Shown piece by piece: positions 36,385 through 46,800 of a DNA stretch of 64,000 nt; positions within the stretch are counted from its first letter, which is position 1; every line of letters begins with the position of its first letter. The notes below the pieces were generated by a model, which made no database searches, was not told the origin of the DNA, and worked only from the letters and a program-made list of their open reading frames with translations. The DNA lies in assembly GCA_963920525.1 (NCBI GenBank), contig OY986438.1:78706560-78770559 (forward strand), given 5' to 3'. The stretch is from Dichetophora obliterata. Its lineage: Eukaryota; Arthropoda; Insecta; Diptera; Sciomyzidae. A program made the translations under genes and the position numbers.

Positions 36385-37843
36385 TTAATTATAATTTATT
36401 TTGTGCAGCTCATCGTAAGCCATCGCAACAAATTTGGCCCCTAATTCGTTGGCAGTTGAATCCGGCAGCTGCTCAATAATTGAGCCTAAATGAGCCAGGA
36501 GGTGATGATGCTTTAACTTGGCTACCTCATTTTTTCGCATCTCTAAAACTGTGGCCATTTGCTCTACCACTTTGTCAGCAGTAGCTTGCAGTACATTTAT
36601 TTGTGAACGACTTGTGCTGGGCGTGCTAGGTGTTGACAACTAAAATGAAAAAATTTAGTAAATTCTGTGCAGATAAGCAATAAAAGCTTAAGTCTGTTTT
36701 CGAATTTTTGAGAAATGTTGCTTTAAAGTTTTCAATCTATAAGCTATATGAAAGGGACTTTTGTGTTTGTGTCACAACTTTGGCTGCCGTCGTGCTCCTG
36801 ATTTTGTTCGATTATATTAATATGTATATGTATTAGGGCGGGTCAATTTGTATGGACGAATTTTTTGGTGGTCTGGCTCAGCGAAATTCGTAAAATACAT
36901 GTAATGTCAAGACTTTTTCTCCACTACAGCATATACAAATTCTGAAAAAAAGCTGTGCGGACTTTCGTAAATAGATTTTGTTCTCAATTATAAAATATGA
37001 ATGTATGAATGTATTTGTATGAATCTATTTACGAAAGTCCGCACAGCTTTTTTTCAGAATTTGTATATGCTGTAGTGGAGAAAAAGTCTTGAAATTACAT
37101 GTATTTTACGAATTTCGCTGAGCCAGAATTTGACCCGCCCTAATATGTATAATATACATATACATTGTATATGAATGAAACACATCTACATCAATAACTA
37201 TCTAAAGTCGGCTTAAGCTGTTATTGCTAATCTACACAGAATTATCGATAGCAAAAAACTTAAGCATAATTACATACAATGAATACGTCGGTTCTGGCTG
37301 AACAGTTAAATTATCGTTTTGCATCGTAGAATAAGTTCTGAAATGCAAGTATATGTATGCGTATGTTAAATTAACAATTTTATTTTTCAATAAAAAATAT
37401 TTTAACTTACACTCTTTGTGTAGAAGTATCACATATAAATGACATCTCTTCTGAAAAATTCCACGCTTCTGTTGATATCTCATCTTCAACGTCATCAAGT
37501 TCCAAATCACATGCGCTGCTGGATTTTTTGGACTTTTTGGCATGGTATCGCTTGCTGTCTCGCAAGCTTTTGCATGCAGCCTTGCAGTCTTCTACTGTAA
37601 AATTAAAAAAAAAAACATTACAAAACTTACAAGCAAACTAATAAATAACTTACCGCTTTTATTTATTTCGGCACTAATACTGGCCCAAGCATTGTTTACT
37701 GCATTTCTATTGCTGTGCTACTTTGATTGCTTGTCCCATATTATATTTAGTCGCTTTATGGAACATATCAACCTCTTTTTTTCCTCATCACTGAGCTGGT
37801 CCTTCCTTCTTTTGATAAGATTTATGTCCACTGCAATATTTAA
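36385..37843 (-). pseudogene. MADF/BESS gene of the Harbinger element
   Basis: Minus-strand exons: 37654-37843, 37411-37594 and 36385-36639. The first reads VDINLIKRRKDQLSDEEKKR and LNIIWDKQSK, then TAG, then HSNRNAVNNAWASISAEI. The second continues VEDCKAACKSLRDSKRYHAK, an acidic stretch (DLELDDVEDEISTEAW) and SEEMSFICDTSTQR. Together these form a MADF domain (tryptophan pattern with CxxxWxSLRD-type helix 3). The last exon has LLAHLGSIIEQLPDSTANEL and FVAMAYDEL, a BESS-like protein-interaction motif, ending KINYN. A stop in exon 1 and a one-base phase clash between exons 2 and 3 suggest decay. In Harbingers the partner protein helps import or position the transposase. No clear first exon with ATG was found. 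Confidence 0.7.
36836..37140. mobile_element. MITE, GGGCGGGTCAA family, 305 bp
   Basis: GGGCGGGTCAATTTG at the left is mirrored by TTTGACCCGCCC at the right, with TA on both sides. Arms of about 130 bp are close to perfect (TCTCCACTACAGCATATACA / TGTATATGCTGTAGTGGAGA; GAAAGTCCGCACAGC). It sits in the last intron of the MADF/BESS gene. The TA duplication would suit Tc1/mariner mobilisation. Confidence 0.8.
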
Positions 37844-38622
37844 CTAGAGACATTTTTAAAATAATACAAATATTATAAATGAAATTAGAAACTTACTTTC
37901 TTCTTTTGTTTGCACTTATTTTTGAATTAAAACTGACATTTTTTGACAACTGTCACTTTTCGCTCCAAAATAAATAGGCAGTCCAATTAAATTGCCGTGA
38001 AAAAATTTTGCTCATAAACATGTTGCGAGAATTTTTCACAGCGGAACAGAGTACTTCTCTGGCGAACATGTTGTGAAAATTGCCACGCTTGTTTCGCAGC
38101 TTTAATTTTTTGTATAGAGATTTGAGTGAAATTTCACGTGAAACTGAACAGAGTACTATGCATATAGGTGTGATATTGCGACCCATGAAAGTTTCAGAAC
38201 AAGTTGAACCGAAAGAGCTTGACGACTTAGAGTATGACGGTCTTGAAAATGTAGCCGGATATATATGTCACAGACTACGCGATGAGATGCCTAGCACTTC
38301 CGTCAAAACTCACGAAGATCCATCATTCTCATGGACGACCCACTAGAGTGAGGGTGGTTTATCACTGCCCAGTGCAAGTCTCATGGAATGTATGACCCAA
38401 CTTGAGGCAATTTTTGTAGCACTTAATGGGGAAACCCTTTTTATTACTAATGATTTTATTAAAAACGTCATAGAACAAGCATGATGTTCACTGTGATGTT
38501 AAAATTAAAAAAAAAATTTAGAAAAGTTTTTTAGAATGTTTGCAAAATTACGAAAATTAAATCAAGAAATTGTAGAAAATGCACACAAACGAAAACGAAA
38601 ATACAAAAATATATTGACTTAA

Positions 38623-39286
38623 CAAAATTTGTTTCATTATTTCAAAAGTTGGAACTATTATTTTTTTTGTCTTTATATTTACAGGTAAATTAATGGAAAT
38701 AAAATGAAAATGTGGAAATTACAACAATTCAACTCGTCATAAAAAGTTTGATTTATTAAAATAAAACTTACTGGTTTTAAATTACTGGTTAAATCTGTAT
38801 CTTTTATATGCAACATAAATTATAAAATTACAACAAAATGTGGCTAAGATGCGAATTTTTTTACTAGCTTTTGTTTTATAATGGAAGCTTATTCCTTTAT
38901 AAATAACTTGCAAATCCTCACTTGTAGACTTCCAAGTTATCTAAATCATTCTCATTCTCACGCACCTTTCATGATTTCATTAAGTTATTATTTTATTAAT
39001 ATCCATATAAAATTTTGTTTTTTGACGAAATTGTAGAACACTTAGTTTTTCAATAGCATACTTTTTTTTATATTTTGATTAAATACAAATTTTAACTTCT
39101 TTATTTATGTATCTTTTATAATATGAAATTAAACATCTAAAAATATAGTTATACGACAGACAAAATTAAGTTTAAAATAAGTCAAGATAAATGTTGAGCT
39201 ATGAACAAAGGCGATGTGATGTGCAATCTGACAACAAATGGACTTCAAACTACTGATCTGGCTGATGTTTGTTGCAATTGTTGTCT
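38623..39286. other. Non-genic AT-rich stretch
   Basis: This region holds the 3' flank of the P-type transposase and AT-rich sequence. I could not identify the P-element end or any gene. Confidence 0.4.
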
Positions 39287-39690
39287 TTAATGATTCGTGG
39301 TAGAGGCAACTACAATTTCTTCATTGCCATTGTTACTGTATGTACTGATAAAGGAGGAGGATTTATCGGTATCACGACTGTAACTAGGCGTTATGGTGGC
39401 CATGCTAATACCACTGTTGGGTGTTTGCAAAAAAATATCAGATGAGCTGGCGAGCTCATTGTTGTGATCGAAAATATTACATTCAGTCAATAGCTGACGA
39501 GTGTAATAATTGTTGGCACATTGTTGTTTCTGAGTTGTTCGGTTTCATTATTGCTTGCAACAGTTGTTTCAGCTAAATGATAGCCATCGTTATCCCCTTC
39601 GGAGCCATCAATATTCTCTTGTTGATGCTTTCATCATCGGAGACGATCAGCAATTGGATGATATAGGATTTTGCATTAGCGATTGGAGTT
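39287..39690 (-). pseudogene. Ser/Thr/Asn-rich coding fragment, unknown host gene
   Basis: The minus strand reads KHQQENIDGSEGDNDGYHLA and ETTVASNNETEQLRNNNVPT (about 39520-39630). After one frameshift comes NNYYTRQLLTECNIFDHNNE, then FLQTPNSGISMATITPSYSR and a stop at 39287. The low-complexity but protein-like composition and conserved codon phase suggest the C-terminus of a host regulatory protein or its copy. I do not recognise it. It lies about 100 bp from the aminopeptidase exon but need not belong to it. Confidence 0.35.
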
Positions 39691-39798
39691 GTCCACTAGG
39701 CCAGTGTGCGATGCAAGTATTTGTAAATCATATTTAGAATTAATTTCATTGCGATACAAATTAATCTTTTAAGACCTGCGCTGGCTCGCTTCACCTAC

Positions 39799-39920
39799 CT
39801 CCACCATAGCAAACATATCATCAACCAAACCCAAACGATCCAATGGCGGGAGCTCTGTATTTCTTGCAGCTGGCACTAGTTTCTTCAGTATATTTTCAGA
39901 GTAACGCGTGCGATAATAGC
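39799..39920 (-). pseudogene. Orphan exon of a puromycin-sensitive-aminopeptidase-like gene
   Basis: A 122-nt minus-strand exon, bounded by a TTCTATAAG acceptor and a GAG/GTAGGT donor, reads YYRTRYSENILKKLV, PAARNTELPPLDRLGLVDD and MFAMVE. The block RxRYS...LPPxDRLGLxxDxF is characteristic of the C-terminal helical domain of M1 metallopeptidases of the puromycin-sensitive type. The catalytic HExxH domain and other exons are absent. A tiny possible exon (LRSNLLEREK, then GTAAAT) lies upstream near 40100-40135 but its family is unclear. This is probably a gene fragment carried by a transposon or left by a segmental duplication. Confidence 0.6.
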
Positions 39921-42900
39921 CTTATAGAACAAGCAAGAAAGTTTTTGCAATTTTTGTTAGATGCTCTGAAGTAGGTTAGCTCGAAATATAATGCAAATCT
40001 AATTGAATCTCTTACAAATTTGTTGTGACTAAGCTGTTTACTGGCTGTAATAAAATAAAAGTAAAAGCAATGTTTGCAAAGGAGTAATAAATAAATTTAC
40101 CTTTTTCTCGTTCCAATAAATTGCTTCTCAGTTCTTTTATTTTACAGGCATGCTACACAGGCCAGTATACTGGCTCTGTAGTTCGAAAAACTCAATACAT
40201 TCATACTATTTTACAAATACACTCACACTGGATTCACTTTCACGCCACTTTCATCGCTACTGGCAACGAAATTTCAGAGCCAGTGGATTTTGACAGCAGC
40301 GGCCAGTGTATGTCAATAATGGGGATATCAGTGTTATTTTTAATTACTTTTGATGGGTTTATTCCGGGCTATCGTCGATTTCGTACAGGAAGCAACACTG
40401 ATGGCTTGTGTAACAATTAAAAGAAAAAAAAACAACAAATAAAGCACACGCAAACTGCAATAGCAGCGGGAACCTTCGCGTTCGATAGAATTTTTTTAAT
40501 GAACTTTCACGAGCATGTGTAGCACCTCTTGCTACTACCATGAAAGTTCGAAATTTTTCGAATCATTCGAACAGTACACGTATTCTTTCGCACTTTCACT
40601 GTCACAGGCCTGTGTAACCCGCCTGTTAATTATACAAACTAAAATTTGTATAATACATACAAATCGTATGCACTTTGACAGCTTGCCAGAACAGAATTGA
40701 TATTATGACGTACATGTGCAGAACGTCAATTTTGTTGTACACTTTTTTTTTGTCTTCAGCGCAATCTTTGTATTCTATGATTCTTGCCTGCAGCCGATGG
40801 TGAAGCACAGTTTATTAAAAATAAAAATAAAGACGGTTTATGACGCACAAGCAAATATTAAAAAGAAGAATTCATGTTGGATGATCAACAACACGCCAAC
40901 TCCGTTACACACAAAAAGGGAAATGAAAATAAAATTGTGTGTTGTGTGCTTCAAGCAAATGTTTGTGAGTGAAGGAATGTGTATATTCTGAGCCCTGATT
41001 AATATTTAATGAAATAATAAAATCGCATATTTGAATAATTTTTTAATAATATGTAATAAACACAAAACTTTATGGCAATATAAAATAATAAAATATTTTA
41101 AGCAGACGGATAACTGCAATATATACAAGAACAAAGCCGAGTAGGGTTCGAAAATGCTGTCGTTTTTTCATTTCATTTGCTTCGGCTGTGCCCTGACCGA
41201 GAAATTTGCAAGCACAACAGCAAGGCCATAGAAATAACAACAAATACGAAGTTGTAGTGTCGCACTGTCGATTTGCTTCGAAAATAATAGCAGCGTGAGA
41301 GCAAAGCTACAGCAATATCGACCATTGCTGTGCTGTGAAAATCTCAGCAGCACGAAAGCAAAGCGACAGCAAAAAATCCGAAGTTCGACTGTTGCTTTAC
41401 TTTCGTAGCTGGATTTTTTGGCAGTGCGAGCCGAAGTTAATAAAGCGAAAACAATTAAAGCCTTTTTAAATGCGAAAAAAAGATAAAGTAAATAAAAGTT
41501 TATAATATACAATAGGGGCATTAACAATAGGGGTATTCACGATGTGTTTGGTGTATTTGTCTTTGTGTTGGGTATTTTTGATAAGTTTGATGTTTGTAGT
41601 AAATTTTGTAAATTTACAAAAACCCTAGCCCTAGTATTAATTACTATTGAATTATTAATATTTATTGAAATAGAATAAATTCTAACCACGATCAATTGCA
41701 GTCAAAAACTAATGTTCCCTATATTCTTATATTTCACTCAGTTTTCAAGTAAAACATGCAGTGTTTCATATTCGTATTTCATAGCTGTCGTTGTTCGGTA
41801 GTCAAAGCAACAGCACATTTCATCAAACAAAGATGAACTGTGCTTCGACTGCACTATTTCAATATGCGCAGTCAAAGCAACAGCAGTTACATGAAAAATA
41901 AATTTCGGCTGTGCTGCGGCTTTGCTATTGAAATGTGCGCAATAAAGCAAAGTCAAAATTATTTTAAGTAAAAAAATTGCTTTCGCTGCACAGCGATAGC
42001 ATATTTTTAAGTGCTCATACTGTTTTGCTGGCAGTTTTTTAAACAATGACTATAACATACGATTATCTTTCATCCCCCAAGCATTGATGTTTCACTGATT
42101 TAACATTTGTGAAAGAAAATAACATTAAGTCACTTTTTAACTTCTGATAAGAATTAAAAAAAAAAAACTTTTTAGTTGCCAAAACTAAAACTTTACAGTA
42201 ACACTTTGTAAAAGCAGTCAAAAGTCAAGAACTTAAATCACTAAATAAAATACAATACAATACTTGCTTTTGTGATAAATGCATAATATAACCTCTGTTT
42301 GAGAAGTTTTATATTAACATTTAATATTTACAGATCTATTTAATTGAATAATCGTTATTATTTTACATATTATTAAATATAAAATTATATAAAAAATACA
42401 CTAATGGCCTTAACAGGTATCACACCTTTCGTTAATATCGCGAATAGCGTTTGGTACAGACGAAAATATTTTGAGTATGATATCTGGCAGGTGACTCATT
42501 AGTCAGTCTGAGAAAATTACGTAATAAAAATTAAAAAATTTAAATTAGTTATTGTAAAATATTAAAAAAAAAATTATTATATTTCAGGTTTATCACGAGT
42601 TGCACAAAAAAAAAACTCAAAAGGATCACTGAATCAGTATTAGAACAAACCAAATTTTGGTCATTGCACTTTTTATCGTGATTGGTAAACCAGTTAATGA
42701 AGAAGTAAAACATTTTATAAAATTAAATTGATAGAAAACACCAGTTATCTTGTCAGTGGGTGTTAGTATTGCGTAAACAAAACCAAACGCAAAAAATCAA
42801 TTTTTAAAATCATGTGGGTTATCATGTTATTGCAATAAATAAGCCTTTCAATTGAAGATCTTATTGCAAGAACATGATATGCCACATAAAAAATATTTTC

Positions 42901-43068
42901 AAAATAACTTTTAAGTTTTGAAAAAATTAATTTTTGTATAAAGAAATAGAATTGTACAATGAAAGTTTTACAAATGGGTTCACAATTTAATAGAGAATAG
43001 CCAAAATTTCTTACTGTGGTTGTTGGTAATTCATTAAGCAATAAGATCTCCAATTGAATTCTTTTTTA

Positions 43069-43126
43069 AAATGATAATTTTGAAATGCCAACTTTTTGAA
43101 ATGATAATTTTGAAATGCCAACTTTT
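43069..43126. repeat. 30-bp tandem duplication
   Basis: AATGATAATTTTGAAATGCC with the following AACTTTTTGA occurs twice head to tail. Confidence 0.85.
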
Positions 43127-43728
43127 TATCCGACTTTTTTTTGGCAACAGAGAAATTTTTCAATATTGATTGACAATGCAAAAAAAAGTGAATGCGTAAA
43201 GGTTGTTTTGGAAAAATGTAAAACCTAACTGAATTAAATTTCTGAGGTGAGGCGGCAGCTAACGCACTGCCAGTTTTACGTGAGGCGAAATACCTTATAA
43301 GGCCATAAATAAGTAAACGCTTAAAAAGCATGCGGAGTAGAAATTAAAATTGGTTAATCAAATTAAAAATTTACTTATTAACAGGTGCAAGTACACTAAA
43401 ATATTCATTTAAAATACTGCAGTATTAAGGAAACAAAAAGTACTGCAAAACCTTCAGGCCAGATTCTCTTTATAATTCTGAAAAAAAAAACAATTTTGAT
43501 ATAAATAAAAGTACAATAAGGGTTCTTATCTAAGCATGTAACCGACCCGTAAATATTGTGAACTTACATGTGCGTCAACTATCTGTCAAAATTTGTATGG
43601 GCGTGAGTTTCCATAATTTCCGAGCCTTTTTTGTAGTGCAAACTAGCATGTTAATCTACGTGTGTTTAATGAAGGTTGCCTTTGGCGTTAATCATTGCAT
43701 ACTTAAAGTAATTGAAGTAAATACAATT

Positions 43729-43738
43729 TTTATTTATT
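43729..43738 (-). terminator. Poly(A) signal of Klp61F
   Basis: On the minus strand two overlapping AATAAA hexamers lie about 165 nt after the Klp61F stop codon, a usual distance for a short fly 3' UTR. Confidence 0.55.
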
Positions 43739-43899
43739 TTTCTATGTTAACAAAGGTTTTTAAAAGATTTAAAATTGAATAAAGGTGATTTCGCAACCCT
43801 AACCGCAGCTGTCATTTTGTCGAAATTTACGCTATTTACACTTTATCGCTCATCAAAAGTTTAAATGTTTACCATGTGTACATGCTTAGATGAGAACCC

Positions 43900-46800
43900 T
43901 TATTGATTAAAAACAAATTTATTTACTTTTAAACTAGACGGTGAGTTGCTGCGTGAAGATGGTTTGTACGGAGACAGCTTACTCGGCAATGAGTTATTCC
44001 GGTGGTGTTGCGGGGGCTTTAGTGTGTTTGAATTTCTGTGACTATAATTTCCATGATTTTCTTTCAATCCAGATCCATTAATAGGAGTTGAATTAAGTAA
44101 AGTTTCTGTATCAGAAAGTTCTTGGGATATGTTCTCGCTATTTTCTCTATCCTGAATCATAATAAATTAAAAATATAATACGTTAAAACAATATTTATAA
44201 AGAATGCTTTAAATCAGTACCTCTTCATCAATTGTTGACGTTGTGTCGGCATCAGACCAATAATTTTCTTGCTTAATCCGATTCAAAATTTTGTTATGTG
44301 GTGAAGTAACAGCTAATATACGTGGATAAGAGAAATCACGCTTTGAAGGTGTTTTCCCTTAAAAAAAGAAAAATGTTATGTTAAACAATTATTTAATACA
44401 ACTTTGCAATATTCAGTCGGTTCAGCATTCAGTTTGGCTGAAATTTTAGTAGAATGTCCTAATGCTATAAGGAATTTAAAACTTACCAGTTGGCACATAT
44501 AGTTTCAGCTCGCTTTGCCTAAAATTTCTCAAATCCTTTTCACAATTTTCTAATTCTTTCGTATAGAGCATAGCATATTCGCGAACGCGATCCTCCAAAG
44601 ACGTGGCAAAAGCGAGCGTTTGTGTTATGTGTCCTTTAAGACGCTTGCTGTCTTCGCTCAAAACAATTTTTATTTGTGAACATCCGTGCAAAATATCTTT
44701 CTTGTTTTCTAACCGTAACCGTTTCACGTTTGATGAATAGCCTGATACCAGTTTTTTTGTAATACAACTGTCATTGCATTCCTTATTATTTAAATTGTCT
44801 ATGTGCATGGCAGATTCGTGACAAAGATTATCAACTTGTGTTTGTAATGTCGAGCATTTGGCTACATTTTGGTCAACAATAGACTCCGCTTTAGTTGAAA
44901 TATCGGTAAAAGCTTGCATTGCTGATTGGTTTTTAGCACAGCGTTTCTGACAATACATTTGCACCTGGTGTGACGTTTCCTGAAGACCACTCATAATTTT
45001 TTGTTCGTTAAGTTGAGTTTCCTGGACATTTTTCTGTATTGCTTCTAAACAACTATTTCGTTTTTCTTTTATTGATTGGAGTTGGTTTACAAAACTTTCT
45101 ATGATTCGTGATTCTTCTGCATCCAATGCACGTCCAATCTCTATTTCCTTACTGGCTTTGGCAATTTCTAACGAGTTCACTTCAGCAGTGTTTTCTATAT
45201 TTTTCAATAGTTTTTGAACTTGAACGGTGTTTGCTTCCAAATCATTTTTACAAACTGTCAACATTGTCGAAACGTTTTCATGCATTAAGCTAATTGTGGA
45301 CTTTTGTTCTTCATGACATGTCATCAAAACTTCTAAATTTGTCTGTATTTCATTTTTTGTAGCAATTTGTTTTCTTTTTAGTTCTTCAAATAATTGTAAA
45401 AGGTTTGATTTGTGGTCTTCACTAAGATTTGTTATGTTTTCAATAAATTTTTCACATAGAACATGTGTATTATCGATAGCATCGCTGCAACTTTTGTTTA
45501 CGTTTTCAATTTTACTTTGAGCATCAGTTAATAATTTATTTTGCACTTTTGTACTATTCGCTAGAATATGTGGAATTTCAATAGTTTGCAAATGTTTCGA
45601 ATAAGTTAAATAATTTTTTGTTTGATTTTAAACTTACTTATTTCCTCTAATATTAAATTAGAATGTGATTTGTGCTGTTCCTGGAAGTTGTCCAAATTAT
45701 GATTCAAAATTTCAAAATTGTTAAGCATGCGTCCACAAAATTGCTCACACGCTGATTGTATTTTAATGTCAACGTCCTTGCGCCGCTCAATTGTATTCTA
45801 AGAGAAAACAAGTATTTATTCAACTTTGGTTGAAAATTTGGCAGAAATTTAAAATTAAACTTTTTCTAGCTGAATATTTGTTGAATTTATCACAAAGTAT
45901 CTGAAAATTACACAACCGAGATAAAAATCAGTCATAAAAAGAAAGAAAATTCCGCAAAAAATGTTTTAAAATTAATTTTCATGATAACAATCTCTTCATT
46001 TGTGTAAAAACCTATAGAGAAGGTAACGCTTCGTCTCAAATGTCAGTAGCACTAATGACAACTATCAGAAACAGGAATTATTTCTAATTAATTGCTATTC
46101 AAAGTTTTCCTTTTAATTACAATTCAATGTAGTCATGTATAATTATTTCACTATCAATTATATGCAGAAATTTTCAGTATTTTAATGCGAGGAAGCTTCG
46201 GTTTCTTTTAATACTAAAATGCATTTGAGATGTGGAAGTATTATTTTATTTTATGAATTGTAAATAACAATTATTTACAAAAGAAAATCTAAAATGTATT
46301 TCATTGATTGAAGATATTTTTCGTATTATATTCACCCAAAACGACATGCTATTTACACTAAACTTTCCAGAAAAATAAATGTTAAAAATAAATAAATGTT
46401 AAAAATAAATAAATAAACAAAACAAATTCAACCAATTTCTTATTAAATTAATGCCGAACTTTGCTAAAAAAATTAGGTTTAAAATTACTCTGCATAAGCT
46501 TAGTATGCTGTAGGAACGAAAATTTTGAGGCATTTAATTCTACACGCGAAATTTTGGTGTAGACTCAACACTAACACATACTTACTATAACCTGTTTCTT
46601 GAATGTGTTAGTTGAACATTATTGTTGAATGTCAAATTTCCACGCCAATTAAATGTACGGAAATATAAAAGACAGCGAAATTTTGACATTTTAACTCTCC
46701 AATCATGATTGTGAACTTGGCTGCATTGACCAACATTTTCGGTTCAACAGCATACTAACCAACAAAAAAAATTTCGCTACTTTTTCGCTGTCAAAAACGC

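Larger units (their letters stand above)
27187..38158. mobile_element. PIF/Harbinger element, about 11 kb including nested insertions
   Basis: The left end, AGTACTCTGTTCGTTTACGT followed by GAAATTTC, is mirrored at the right end by GAAATTTCACGTGAAACTGA plus ACAGAGTACT. TA lies outside both ends if the repeat is taken to begin GTACTCTG. Inside are a PIF/Harbinger transposase on + and a MADF/BESS gene on -, arranged convergently, the two-gene layout known for animal Harbingers. A second, inner terminus-like copy lies inverted at 38005-38056. Without the fold-back array and the small MITE the element would be about 4.1 kb. It sits in the last intron of the P-type transposase. Confidence 0.75.
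24258..38622 (+). pseudogene. P-superfamily (THAP) transposase gene, split by nested insertions
   Basis: Nine exons can be read, with normal GT/AG borders unless noted: 24258-24465, 24530-24688, 24743-24929, 24986-25533, 25610-25805, 25864-26528, 26590-26764, 26837-27121 and 38168-38622. Exons 1-2 encode a THAP zinc finger (KCAVANCANSS, LFTFPVN, then the closing VGVVPSIY). Exon 4 begins with a coiled coil and continues with KRPTWSEKDIAQSITLYAAD and LSVLCFDEMKV. Exons 5-8 follow THAP9/P-transposase order (VVAIACDLGGSNRSLF, FVFADVPHLIKLLRNHF, LTYHLNQDVLENFFGVIRAK). Exon 9 has DGLENVAGYICHRLRDEM and a basic tail KRKRKYKNILT. Defects: TGA at 25654-25656, a 440-bp insertion in exon 6, a frame problem between exons 6 and 7, TAG at 38344-38346 and a later frameshift. 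The last intron (27122-38167) is swollen by a Harbinger element. P-type terminal repeats were not found by eye. Confidence 0.85.
39921..43899. other. Non-genic stretch downstream of Klp61F
   Basis: No gene is supported. At 40130-40300 there are partly palindromic pieces (ACACAGGCCAGTATACTGGC). At 41170-42000 irregular repeats of an AAAGCAACAGCA type run on both strands. Two tandem 30-bp copies lie at 43069-43126. The 3' flank of Klp61F occupies the right end. Confidence 0.4.

Noticed and set aside
41160..42046. Long minus-strand frames at 41168-41527 and 41738-42046
   Set aside because: Composition follows irregular AGCAACAGCA-type repeats; no domain pattern or splice structure.
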